This document shows, one piece after another, positions 48,250 through 59,452 of a stretch of 64,000 nucleotides of DNA. The notes beneath the pieces are model-generated. The model was not told where the DNA came from, ran no database searches, and saw nothing but the letters and a program-made list of their open reading frames with translations. The DNA is from Euonymus europaeus (Eukaryota; Streptophyta; Magnoliopsida; Celastrales; Celastraceae): contig OY756958.1 in the NCBI GenBank assembly GCA_963580455.1, forward strand, positions 21,030,501-21,094,500, read 5' to 3'. Each line of letters begins with the position of its first letter. The stretch's first letter is position 1. The position numbers were made by a program, and so were the translations under genes.

Positions 48250-49960
48250 AAATTTTGAATTGGAAATATCAAACAAATACACACTCTCATGTTCTCACTC
48301 TCACGACTCTGTCTTTCTCTTTTTTCCTCTCTTTTTCTCCCTCACTACTGGAGCTCAAGGTCGGCCATTCGACCATCGATCGGAGCTAGAGACCCACTGA
48401 TCTGAATCGCTGGAGTACCATGACTTATCCCCAACCTTCGTTTACCATCAACAACCGTCTATTTCGCCAGAATCTATCCTTGAAGTTGTGGCCAACCAAA
48501 ACTTTCAAACCCCGATGTAGCCACTGTAGGCCACCCCTTTGTAAACCACCACCATAATTGAAATTATCTTGAAGAGTTCTACATGTTTTAGGCCTTGGAC
48601 GACATGAATAGTCTTTGAAAAATTATTCCATTGATTTTAATCAATGGATTTTGGACACAAATTTTGTTTTTCAACAATTATGATTTGTGTTTCATTGCAT
48701 GATTTGAGAACATATTTTGAATTCATTTATTTAAAACTACTGAATCATGTTGTTTGAAAATGGAAATATTATAAGTTATGTAATGCTTGAAGTCATGATA
48801 AATGGTATACGATATTCCATTATTTTTATCAACAATATAAGAATCTACTATATATTCCATTGATAAAATTAATGGAATTGGTTAATCAATAGTATATTTG
48901 ATTGATAAAATCAATAGAATTGTAACTTCATTGTATATTCCTTTGATTAAGTCAATGGAGTTGATAAATTCATTTAAAAAATTATTAAAATGATCAAAAT
49001 CTCTTTATATACCCCATCACTTGTCATTTAAAAAATGATTAAAATCTCTAACATTTGACAACAATTTCAGTGAATTTCATTATTAATTGAGGTTAAAATT
49101 TAAAGTTGTTCTTATTGAGTTAAGATTTAAATAGTTGAGAATGTATTGGACTACAAACTTTTCAAAAATACTAAATGGAATATGAAGTCCATATAAATGA
49201 CTTATCACCAAAAATTCCTTTTATCAAAGGTATATTGTTGTCCATTGTATATTCCATTAATTTTATTGTGAACTTCATTGCTTTAATTCATTGTTAAAAT
49301 CAATGGAATGGGTTCCATTGATTTCGACCATTTTGGTGACCTTGTAGAAATTTTTATCCCATGAACATCTTGGCTATATCTAAGGACTAGATTTACTATA
49401 TTTAAATTTTGTCTAATTTCTTATAATAATATCAATGAAGTACGCCTATACAATTGATTAAACTAGTGGAATGACATTTGACAATGTGAAACCATCAAAT
49501 ACAATTGTAAGGAAAAAAGCAATAAATAATTTCAGAGTCACGAATTTCGTCCAGAGATCATTGATTAAAATCAATGGAATAATTTTTCGAAGATTATTCT
49601 GGTGGTCCAAGGGCTATGACATGTAGAGCTCGTCAAGACAATTTCAATGATGGTGGTCGTTCACGAAAGGGTAGCCTATAATGATTGGATCGGGCCTCAA
49701 AAGTTTCATTTGGTCGTGGCTTCACAGGCAAGCTTTTGACTAAATAAGCAATTGTTGGTAGCAAAAAACAATTGAGGATGAGTCACGGTGCTCTAGCGCT
49801 TCAATTCGGTTGGTCAGCAACTCCAATCGATGGCCGAATGGAAGGGCGCTCCGACGATGAGGGAGGGAGAGACTGAGGGCTAGAGGAGAGAGAACGTGAG
49901 GGTGTGTATTTGTTTGATATTTCAAAAATCAAAATTTGTCTGACTACTGGTTCACATGCC
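48250..49960. mobile_element. Element with ~400-bp inverted arms and iterated palindromic motif
   Basis: The left arm 48260-48660 is mirrored by 49540-49950. Shared blocks in the same order: AAATATCAAACAAATACACA, CGGCCATTCGACCATCGATC (CGGCCATCGATTGG on the mirrored arm), CTACATGT, CCTTGGAC, GAAAAATTATTCCATTGATT. The outer ends and TSD were not resolved. The roughly 880-bp middle repeats variants of ATTCCATTGAT...ATCAATGGAAT many times. Long arms with no transposase resemble non-autonomous MULE or foldback elements; class is inferred. Open frames at 49740-50061 are shadows. Confidence 0.65.
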
Positions 49961-50339
49961 AAATACGATTGAGCTACCATGGTCACCATGATATGGGATA
50001 GATAGCACTGCCGATAACAAAAATGTAACTTTATTTCATGGGAAATTAGTGAAATCTCCACTAAAAGTTTTGTTTCAATAAATACACTATAATAATTTTT
50101 GTTCCATAAAATTCATCAAATTTAAAAATATTCCATAAAAGATAAAAAAAAATTAAAAAGAAAATCATAAAGGACAAAAAAGTGTGGATAATTTAACTCC
50201 CACAGCAATTTATTGTGACAATCAAAATATTTTTCAGATTACTCACAATCAGAAGTCATCATTCGGCCTGAGCCCGAAATTACTTCGGGTGGATCTGGGC
50301 CACATTTTTTGGGCCCATCTTCTGTAGAAAGAGTGGCGT

Positions 50340-50625
50340 TTATTTTTGGATTACAAATGGCTGGTGAGTTTGGGTTCAGAGAGGGTGATGCAATGGAGAT
50401 CATCCTATGTCTGCAGCAATCTCCCCCTTCGCTCCATGTTTATGGTCAGCCTAACCTCGTCTTTGAACTGTTCTTTAATTTACACTCCTAAGGAAGGTAA
50501 TCAAGTTGCATATGGCCTAGCCCGTATTTCTCCGAATCGACGTATCCTATCTCGAGATATTCATCCGCCTTGCCTGGTGGATTTTAATAATCTTGATATC
50601 TCATTCCTTCTCAAAAAAAAATTAC
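50340..50625 (+). pseudogene. LINE (L1-type) RNase H domain remnant
   Basis: Translation gives TPKEGNQVAYGLARISPNR, matching the C-terminal RNase H signature of plant L1-like elements (REGNQVAHxLAR), then RDIHPPCLVDFN. Preceding frames are shifted. Only this tail is left, with no reverse transcriptase nearby. Confidence 0.6.
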
Positions 50626-51280
50626 AACAGCAAATCAATTCTAAATTAAAACTCAATATATCAGAAAATTAAATCTCACAAGTTCAGAAAACAATGTCAT
50701 ACTTATGATTATGATACTGCAAAAGTTATAGAGATTCTTCAGTAACAGTTTCTCCAGAAGCGCTGCTGTCAAAGTTGTAGGTAATATCAAAAAATGGTTC
50801 CAGGTGACGTTCTTGTGGATAAAATGATGGTTCAAGGGTCGGAAAGTGATGTATTGACTTACAGTTCCCAGATTTCGCCCTAAATAAACTTTATCTCGAA
50901 TCATAAAACAAATCCCCAACTCCTCAACTGACAAACACCCTAATTTCAAAACTTATTCTCCAAATCAATTTTGCCCATTCTTCCACTAATATATGTTCCT
51001 TCACTTTTCCAATTGGTGCTGGATCACATCTCTATTGGGTATTCAATGAACAAAGCCCTAGCCAACTCTAAAAAACTCAGTAAATTCAGAAATAGAAAAC
51101 TCAAAACCAGATCATCAGAATAGACAAAACAGAACATTAACGCCTTATTTAAGCTAAACCCAGAAGCCATATCCCATAAAGAACACAGATATCATTCATA
51201 AAGAGTGACATTGAAGATCAAACACCTAAACACACTCAATAAGTTAAATCCAAGAAGTGATTTTTTAAATAAAAAAAACA

Positions 51281-51619
51281 TCAAGAGTTCATACTATTAT
51301 TACTGCTTCCCTCCTCCTTGTTATTGTTGGGCGTGTTCTTGTTTCGATGTTGAAACATGGATGAGAAGTCAGAAGAGAGATCGGAGTAGAGAGAAGAGAC
51401 CTTGGAGATATTGACGTTGATTTCTTGAATCAAAGCGACGTTCTTGACCATGTTATCGGCGATCTTGGAGCGGTGATTCTCGTTCACTTGTTGAATCAAC
51501 GCTCTGTTTTTGTCTAGCACACGCTGCACTTGCTTGAAGTTCCTGTTGAAGGCCTCCCACACCTCCTGGTCGCCTTCATCCGCGGCGTCGTTTGTGGCTT
51601 CTTCTCGTCGGCTGTCCAT
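51281..51619 (-). CDS. ELF4: EARLY FLOWERING 4 (ELF4) / ELF4-like clock protein (112 aa)
   Basis: Single exon, the normal structure for this family, and 112 residues against about 111 in Arabidopsis ELF4. The core VWEAFNRNFKQVQRVLDKNR followed by ALIQQVNENH and NVALIQEINVNISKV is the DUF1313 coiled-coil region through which ELF4 dimerises and binds ELF3. With ELF3 and LUX it forms the nuclear evening complex, which represses PRR and other clock and growth genes at dusk and holds back flowering. The N terminus is short and acidic (MDSRREEATNDAADEGDQ); the C terminus is Asn/Ser-rich and poorly conserved, as usual. No breaks. ELF4 and ELF4-LIKE paralogues are hard to separate by eye; the longer C-terminal tail favours ELF4 or its closest paralogue. 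Confidence 0.92.
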   Translation of the reverse strand: MDSRREEATNDAADEGDQEVWEAFNRNFKQVQRVLDKNRALIQQVNENHRSKIADNMVKNVALIQEINVNISKVSSLYSDLSSDFSSMFQHRNKNTPNNNKEEGSSNNSMNS

Positions 51620-51705
51620 TGCTCGATCTGTCCGGTGGCAGCCAGGACACGCACTCGACTGTCTTTTTGTCGTTTTATCATACCAGTTCAGGGACGATAG
51701 ATGTC

Positions 51706-51741
51706 CACGCGACCAAATGCAGAGCGTATGAGGAACACGCG
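51706..51741. promoter_or_regulatory. Two CACGCG motifs upstream of ELF4
   Basis: CACGCG occurs at 51706-51711 and 51736-51741, about 90 and 120 bases before the ELF4 ATG. Arabidopsis ELF4 is activated by FHY3/FAR1 through CACGCGC sites; these match six of seven bases of that site, so a link is plausible but unproven. I found no evening element (AAAATATCT) close by. Confidence 0.35.
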
Positions 51742-52293
51742 TTACTGCATTTCAGTCACACGAGTGAAACAGCGTCCTCGGCCTGTACTTTTTTCCTCCT
51801 TTTTTTTCATTCTAAACAAAAAATTTAAAATAATATTAGAAAATAGGGGGAAAAACGTTGACTTCATGACAGGTATCGGACCTATTGGTGGGCCTGGATC
51901 AATATGCAAAAGGTGTTGCTATTTATACAAAAAAAATTCAAAATTATAATACCTTCCAATCATTAATCGACAACAATACTACATCCGTATCACTATCTTC
52001 TTACTTTAGTTTTTATTATTTAAAATATATTTTTATTTTCTAGAATATTAATTTGATAAAGAGAATTGGAGAAAATATTTTTATAAGTCAAACGTTGAAT
52101 GCCTAGTTACACATCAAACTCTATTTTAATACATAGTTACAAATCAAATTTCATTTTATTATACAGTTAAACACGAAAAATAGGTTCAATATATAATTAA
52201 CTAGACATAGCAAGTGGTGATAGCATCTACAAACAAATCCTAGCATATGGACATTTATTTGGAGAACATTCAACATGAGGACATCCAAGACAG
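51742..52293. other. Upstream region of ELF4
   Basis: AT-rich with no gene. The boundary of the next transposon lies at its far end, so the native ELF4 upstream region before foreign DNA is only about 670 bases from the ATG. Confidence 0.5.
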
Positions 52294-52436
52294 AGAGGGT
52301 GTTTGGTTTAGGAGTTTTCCTTTTTATTTTTATTTTCATTTTTCATTTTTTATTTCTATTTTCTATTTCTATTTTTTAGAAATATAAAACATGTTTGGTT
52401 TTATACTCTAACATACTCTCAGTCACTTCTACTTTT

Positions 52437-52508
52437 ACATTTTATGATAGCTTATACTCTATCACACATACTACATTTTATGATAGCTTATACTCTATCA
52501 CACATACT
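52437..52508. repeat. Exact 36-bp tandem duplication
   Basis: Copies at 52437-52472 and 52473-52508, each starting ACATTTTATGATAGC and ending CACACATACT. Identical, so recent. It lies in the left arm region of the gene-carrying element. Confidence 0.9.
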
Positions 52509-53035
52509 CACTGCCAAACATATTTAAGAAACTGTTCTGCAACAAAGCAGCTCAAAACCACTTCGATCAGTTCTGGTTGTGTTGATTTCAGGCTTACTTC
52601 CTCTCTATGATCCTTTACTAGTCTCTTCAAAATCGAAAGAGAATAGCACAATCACAATACTACAGGCCCTCCAGTTGGAATTCTAAAAGAGGGAGGAGTG
52701 GATGGTAATTTGATGGGTTTTGTTTCTTCAACTTCACAACTCCACCCATATTTGGATCCGCTATCTTCCTCTAGAGCTCAATTTTATGGTTCTTGTTGGT
52801 ATTTTTGGTTGTGGTGCCGGCCGCGGCGGCGGCAGTGGTTCCACTTCTAACAAGGTTTCTAGAAGCATGGTTCCTCTCGAGCAGTCAGGGGCGGCCCTGG
52901 GCAGGGGCGACAGGGGCGGCCGCCCAGGGCCCCCAAAATTCGAGGGCCCCCAAATTTTTTTTTAATATTAATATGTTTTAACATATGTATAAAATTTAGT
53001 TTTCATAACCATTGTATCATTACTCACTTCTGGTC

Positions 53036-53095
53036 TAGCGGCGCAACAGGTTTTTTAGATATTGAGGTCAGTGGTTCGAGCCTTTAATCCAACAT
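53036..53095 (+). repeat. tRNA/SINE-like stretch inside the hAT element
   Basis: TCTAGCGGCGCAACAGG resembles a polymerase III A box and GGTTCGAGCC a B box, about 30 bases apart. It does not fold into a tRNA cloverleaf as far as I can see, so a SINE head or tRNA relic is likelier than a tRNA gene. Confidence 0.35.
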
Positions 53096-53114
53096 TTCCT
53101 CTTTACTTTTTCTT

Positions 53115-53255
53115 CCATTTTTTGTAGTTAAAATTGGGCCCCCAATTTCAAGTCCAAAGATCCATTTTTTGTACTTAAAATTGGGCCCCCAATTTCAAGT
53201 CCAAAAATCCGTTTTTTATACTTAAAATTGGGCCTCCAATTTCAAGTCCAAAGTT
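53115..53255. repeat. Tandem array, 3 x 47 bp
   Basis: Units start at 53115, 53162 and 53209. Each holds AAAATTGGGC and CCAATTTCAAGTCCAAA with few changes; the third is the most diverged. The inner part AAATTGGGCCCCCAATTT is itself palindromic. Confidence 0.9.
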
Positions 53256-53367
53256 ACTTACTACAAGGCCCAATTTCACTTTTAAAACTCTAATTTACAT
53301 CTTCACATCTTTCTCTCGTCTCCCATATCTGTAATCTCTATTCTGTCTCTCTCTCTCCAACCTCCAA

Positions 53368-55450
53368 TGTGACACCCTAACCCGGAACAAAAAGAAGAAG
53401 AAGAAAATAACGAATATATGGGTGACACGTGTTGGGGGGTTCCTTAAATAAATCCGGACTAAAAAAAAAAAAAAAAAAATTCACTCGGGAAAAGAAAAAG
53501 AGAAGGACAAACAAATAATATTATGAAAATTTGGGGGGAATTAAGAAGAGGAATTTGTTAAGATTGGGAAGGATGGAAATCGTTCGTTATGAACAAATAA
53601 ATGTAAAATATGTCCTCTTTAATGATTTAGTTATGGAAAAATTGGAAACTGAAGATTGATAGGGTGAAAATGGTGGGAGTATTTTGTTGTAAAAGACTAG
53701 GAAATGGGATTAAGAGGTAAAACGGAAGGAGAATGAATATTTATTAAATGAGATATATGATGGAGAAAATGTAGTAAATATGTAAAAAAAAAGAAAAAAA
53801 TGAAATGAAAGGAGAGAACTCCAGAAGTGTCGAGAGAGGGAGCCGATCGAAGCTGAACGGAAAAAAAAAGAAACGGGAAAAAAAAAAGAAAAAAAAAACG
53901 AAGCTGAACAGAACAGAAACAGAAAAAAAGAAAGAAAGAGAAACGCACCTTCGCGCGTCAGACTTCGACGGAGCCGATCTCCCTCTTCCGGCCACCGTTG
54001 GTCGTGAAATTGGTACCAATCTCTTCGTCTCTTCGAGACGTATGAAATTGCTTCAAGAATCACCTCGATCGGAGCTGTATATCTCCTGAAAACTTCGACG
54101 GTCGATTTCTCCCTCCTCCGATCTCCGATTGATGCAAGGCCACCACCGTTGAGTTCGTCTCGAAGAGTACTACAAAGCCCAGTTGGTGATTTCCGGCGAA
54201 AGTCGCCGGATCTCCGGTGACCCGAATAGGGGTATTTTGGGTACTATTTGACCCGTTTGATTTTTTCGGGTAAAAATTTACCTTTTCAACTAGATCGTAT
54301 ATTTTACGTATTTACGTGGTATTTAAACGTATTTGTGAGCTGGTATTTGTATTTTGGTGTAGAACTGGTATATGAGGCTTAATGATGTACGTCGGGAAAA
54401 ATTATACGGGGAAGCATTGGTTCGAGTAAGATGTGATGCACGCTTCACGAGGTAGGGAATATTATAACTTTGCGTTAATTTGGGAATTTTGGAATTTCAG
54501 TTTAATTGATAATTCGGTAAGTCTTGCGAAATATTAAATTGTGATTTTTCTGATGTAAATGTTTGGTTGGTTAAGGTGGAAATGTGGATTGTGTGTGCAT
54601 GTTTGAGTATAAATAGTTGTCGTGTATAATTCTGTTATGTGATAACCCCCCTACTTCTTATTGAGAAAAGTGTTGTCTTTATACTGAATGCATGTGATTG
54701 AACATTTGTTTATATCTGAGAATTTTGGAGATTGTGGGGGTTGTGATGTGGAGATTGCAGAGATGTGGAAGAGGCCCTGTACGTACAGTGGGTGATAATC
54801 CGAGTAAGGATTCGCTATGCGGCCACATAGCGAAGGGGTGGTAAGTCCCGGGTAGAAGAAAGTGCCTACCTTCCTTACTCGTAGATTGCTTCCGGCGATG
54901 AGGTCGGAAAGCGGAGAAAATTGCTTCCGGCGAGGAGGTCGGCAAGCGGAGACATATATTTTCCGGCAATGAGGTCGGAAGGCTTTCGAGGTGGTAACGG
55001 ATGTTCGAGGTGGTAACGGATGTTCGAGGTGGGTTGATAAATAGAAGTGTTATTTCAATTGCCGTGCTTCTGTCAATAACTATTTGTGAATGTTTTGTGT
55101 GTGAATACGGTATTGCCTACTGAGCTTCGGCTCACCCCCTATTTCCCATTGTTTTACTTTCAGGTGAAACAACTGTGACTAGTGAGACTGAGAGTGCAGA
55201 CAGGACAGGGCAGTTCGTGTACATACCAGAGACGTTGCGTAAGGGTTGGGTGGACCCAGTGGGTTGAGATGGCTGAGCTGGAGTCTCAGTCGGGTATATA
55301 AGTTCCTTATGTACTATATATCTCTATCATCTATAATATAAGCATGTAGATAATTATAATATTATTATTATTAAATCACTGAGATTTGAAACTTATAGGC
55401 GGGAGTATGAGTTAGTTACACGTCACGTGCCTGAGGATCGGGGCGTGACA
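53368..55450 (+). mobile_element. Solo LTR (2083 bp) with 5-bp TSD
   Basis: Begins TGTGACACCCTAACCC and ends GATCGGGGCGTGACA. It is plainly the same family as the LTRs at 1-1209 and 6000-7933 (shared TTACACGTCACGTGCC, GAGCTTCGGCTCACC, TTCCGGCGA motifs) but diverged and of different length. Flanked by TCCAA on both sides (53363-53367, 55451-55455). The perfect TSD with no interior marks a full element reduced by LTR-LTR recombination. Open frames inside are shadows. Confidence 0.95.
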
Positions 55451-56138
55451 TCCAACGTCTCTATTTATGTGATTTTATGTAATTATATTTTTAACTGAAT
55501 ATTATAATTACTAGTTTAATTTTAATGTAATGACATTCAAAACGTGATGGTCTAGCCTCCTAAAATTGGGTTCCAGCTATCAAAAATTTATTGTTGTTTT
55601 ATTTGTTTGAATTTTTATTATTAGTTTAAAAGTTATGACTATGTGTTAAAAAAAAAAATCGGGCCGTTGCCCCGAACCCCAAAAAATTTTTCAGGACGCT
55701 GCCCCCCAACCCCTTCTCGAGGGCCCCCAAAAAAAATCTCGCCCCGGGCCCCAAATAGGCCAGGACCGCCCCTGCGAGCAGTTTACGGGTTACGCTTCGA
55801 TTTTGAAGGGGACTGGATTCTTGAAGCCTGCACACCAATTGATGGAGGAGTTGTGATGTTGGTCGTGCAATTTATGCTGAAAAGTTGGCCTCCGATTCGA
55901 CTTTGATGGAACCATCGATGGATAATTTAAGACGGAGACGACGAAAGACGGAGAAAACAAAAGATCGGCCGTGTTTTCTAAATTAGAAAAAAACTTTTTT
56001 TCATTTTCTATTTTCAATACATTTTTTATTTTCTATATTTTCTATTTCCAGTATTTTCTATTTTACCAAACTCATTTTTGAAACGTTTTCTATTTTCTAA
56101 AAAATGAAAACAGAAAACACCTAAACCAAACACCCTCT

Positions 56139-59100
56139 AAGATTTGACAGTTAGTTGTGTGTCATTGTCATCTCATCGGCCAGCGGGTGATATTTTCGAT
56201 AGTATATATATGAACTACTCCATGTGCTGCACTATGAATTGTCATATCATAGTAGTCGACCTTTTCATTAAGCTCAACAAGACCACAACATAACGGCAAG
56301 CCGTGCTACTAGTAGAACATTGAACCACCATCTCGGGACACACAAAAATTAAAATAATAATTGAGAAGATAGATAACATAAATTATATCTCATCATTCCA
56401 CTCACATATTGTAGAATGTACTCTAACCCTCACCTGAGCCTTTAAAATGTCAATTATTATTTCTCAAGTAACCTGGGTAGTGAACGACAACTAAAAATGT
56501 TTGGCCATATTTATAGAGGCCAAAGAGAAGATAAGAAAGGTGGGAGTTCTTGATGAGAAGTGGAGATAAGGAGAGAAGGGGAAGATATGTGATACTTATA
56601 GTGAATCATACCTTATCCACATGAAATCTCAGTGTGTGTTTACATCCACTCATTGGATTACGAGAATCGCACATCGTCAGCGTCATTAAAATTGGAAAGG
56701 AAGAAGCTAAAAATACAAAAAGGACATAATTGTCATTCAAAAAAGACATAGTCGATATTTTAGTAATGGTTGATGAGCTTCGTTTCGAGAGAACCATACA
56801 TTGTCAAAACGATGCGAAACGAGCTCCGAGTTCATTTAGGACCTCATATTTGCGGTTAAAGTTCAGAGTTGACTTTCGCACATTTTTATTTTCAAATTTA
56901 TTATTGAACTTTATAAAAATCTTTGATTTTTACCTCGCCTAGCGATAAGCATGTTCATGTCTTGTCCTGTTTTATTTGTCTGAAGAGAATATATTCGCTG
57001 TAAAAGGGTGTAACTCTTTAGTCACAGAGAATAAATTCGTTGTAAAAGGGTGTAACTCTTTAGTTCCATCAACAACTTCGATGTTAACATCATTAATCTA
57101 TATATACATAGATATTGTTCTTCTTGGCAATATACATACAAACAGAATATATGAATTTAGATCAATTAAGGATTTGGGCCAATGATCAGTGATTGTTAAG
57201 TGGTTCAATTGATCAGTTAAATATACAACCTTTTAATTGTCTTAGGAATCACAGATGCTCAAATGAATGTTTATTGTTCTCAGGATGATATTCTCGGACA
57301 CGAAATAAAACAAGAAGACAAAAATATTAACGAATTTTCCACCTACATGCATGGTATGATATTTAACTCAATTAATATATGTTTTATTATGTCAATTTGT
57401 AAGAAAAATATATTATTAATTTCTAGCAGAATTAATACATTTTCAAATATTCAATTCACGACAATGTCTAATTGATGGACTTCGAAATATTAGACGTAGT
57501 TTAGGATATATCATTGTCATTAAAAGGTTAGAGACTAGTGTAATTGGAAAGAGTCCTAGGTTGTTGTATGTTTGATTTTATATTGTTTAAAGTTTTAGAT
57601 GTATTTAATTCGTTATATCATAATTGATTTAAATTTAGATAAATAAATTGAAAAATAATCAAATATGGATTATGATACAGATAACTAAATCAAACAAAAT
57701 TTTATATTTTGATTAAAATTTAATTTTAAATCAAACAAAATCTTTTTCTTTGAATCCCAATTTTAACCATACCATTTATTTCAAAACAGGAAGTAATTTT
57801 GTCACCCACACGTGCATGTGATGTGAGTGGAGAAATCGAGTCCGTCAAATGTGCGTGGCTTGGAGTCGGAGGGAAGGGTGTCATATGTCGGTTCAAATAA
57901 AAATTAAATGAATCGTGAACAAGATACGGCAATTCTAGATCGTTAAATATAAATCCAAAGCATTATATCTTAGTTTTCACTATCCATTTAATTTTTATTT
58001 GGTACAAATAATATACCATTGCACTCGTAATTTTAATCAGATTATATTGATAATTTTAAAAAATAAAATCTTTTACCTCTTTAAAATGCATTTACAGACT
58101 TACAGCAAACCTCGACGCCCGATCTTGGCCAAATGGTAAAAGTCTCTAGTTTGACTTTTCTATTAATTTTACTACTTTTACCAACTTAGATTCTTTGCAA
58201 TTGACGAGATTGCAATGATCAATCGAAAGTCATTAGTCTGAAGTGTTGGATAATTAATTTGATAGTTAGTGTATTTGTATTTGATACTAAAACAATGATA
58301 GAATAATAGCATACAAATGATGATGCACAACAGTGAGAATAGATTATCTAATTAAGAATTATTAATACAATTCATATGACATATAAGAACCACAATCATA
58401 CATATGCACATATAACAGCAGATCAATCAATTGAGAAAAAAAATATATTGCCAAATGACGGAAATCAAGAGGAAGATTGGATGAAGTGAGGCACAATAAA
58501 GTCGAATCTCTTTAGGGTGAAATACGTCCAGCCTATAATGTCTTAACTCTTTTTGGACGAACACCTCCCAAGATACAATATTAAATTTTGGCAGTAAGTG
58601 ACACTTAAATACCGACAATATCAATCAAACCAATTAGAATATCATTCTCAGACTTGTAAAGAATAAAGAAGGAAGAAGAAGAGAACCTTGGTGTAAATTT
58701 CTCTAGATGTTTGGATCTCTTATATAGAAGACTCCATAATCATAATGACAAAAATTAAGGAATGCCCATGATTTTAGGCTCCCTTATTGACTCAACCACC
58801 CACCTATTTGGTGAGTTACCTTTGACTTGACTCCACCTAAGTGGTAGGTAAGTTAGACTTAGCACTTTGAATTAGTCATGTAGTCCATTCAATTCCAACA
58901 TGAAGTATTAAGAAGAAGAAGAAAAACTTTTTCAATTTCCCATTTCAAGTAAGAATCTAGGGTTATTTGGAAGATTGAATTTTCCTCAGTAACATAGACA
59001 TTAAAATTATATGAATCACATAATTAAGAATTTTCTTTTTTCTTGGATCACATAATTAAGATTTTAGTGCTGACAATATCGTTTACCAATCTTAATCTCC

Positions 59101-59452
59101 TCTTTCTAATTATTATATGTTTGTTAGATTTTTTAAATCAATTAATAACCTTTCCTAATTAATTAGAGACAACAATGACTTCTTCCGAATTGCATCATCA
59201 AACAGACAAATATAATATTGCAAGAATAGTCATCGTCCCTATGTGCACCAACTATTCCTCTCAAGAATAGGATTTCAAAATCCTTCAAGGAGTCTGATCA
59301 CTGTAATCAAAGGAGTTCTTATTACATATATATATAACATACTCACCCAAACTGTCTATTTAACTCTCCTTGTATAATAGACAGTCATCTTGGTCTCACA
59401 GATCCGAAATTGCTATTTAAGGTTTTGCTTAATTTAGAGATATTGGGTTGAG
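56139..59452. other. Intergenic AT-rich DNA
   Basis: No gene recognised. Apart from the 42-bp tandem copy at 56985-57064, I see only AT-rich sequence; 57930-58070 vaguely resembles one arm of the hairpin at 19808-20035. Confidence 0.5.
56985..57064. repeat. Near-exact 42-bp tandem duplication
   Basis: GAGAATATATTCGCTGTAAA at 56985 recurs as GAGAATAAATTCGTTGTAAA at 57027, followed in both by AGGGTGTAACTCTTTAGT. Confidence 0.88.

Larger units (their letters stand above)
52886..55774. mobile_element. Non-autonomous hAT element (801 bp original) with 8-bp TSD, split by a solo LTR
   Basis: Begins CAGGGGCGGCCCTGG; its other end, complemented, reads CAGGGGCGGTCCTGG. The 8-bp direct repeat CGAGCAGT flanks it (52878-52885, 55775-55782), diagnostic of hAT. 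Subtracting the inserted LTR and its 5-bp duplication leaves 801 bp. The interior has GGGCCCCC-rich ends, a 3 x 47-bp tandem array and a tRNA-like stretch. No transposase. Confidence 0.93.
52647..55967 (+). pseudogene. BELL1-like homeodomain (BLH) gene fragment, captured and interrupted
   Basis: Left part (52647-52885) reads GNLMGFVSSTSQLHPYLDP, then after a frameshift GGGSGSTSNKVSRSMVPLEQ. The right part (from 55783) continues with FTGYASILKG, FLKPAHQLMEE and, after another frameshift, DVGRAIYAEKL. This is the stretch just before and including the SKY box of plant BELL transcription factors (typical form VPLGPFTGYASILKxSRFLKPAQQLL). The BELL domain remainder and homeodomain are absent. The piece lies between the inverted ends of a transposon, so it looks captured. 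The hAT insertion splits it exactly between Gln and Phe codons with an 8-bp duplication. Non-functional. Confidence 0.8.
52294..56138. mobile_element. Gene-carrying terminal-inverted-repeat element (Pack-type), about 950 bp before later insertions
   Basis: The left end AGAGGGTGTTTGGTTTAGGA and the complement of the right end AGAGGGTGTTTGGTTTAGGT are near-identical; further in, both arms are rich in TTTTCTATTTTC and TTTTTTAGAAA. No clean TSD is visible (CAG before, AAG after). No transposase. Between the arms lies a BELL homeobox gene fragment in plus orientation. Removing the nested hAT element leaves about 948 bp. The GGTGTTTGG end is common in plant PIF/Harbinger and hAT MITEs; the superfamily is unresolved. 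Confidence 0.7.

Noticed and set aside
53036..53095. Possible tRNA gene
   Set aside because: A and B box-like sequences are present but I could not see acceptor or anticodon stems; it lies inside a hAT element.
53368..55450. Full retrotransposon at this site
   Set aside because: There is only one LTR, with matching TCCAA on both sides and no primer site or interior.
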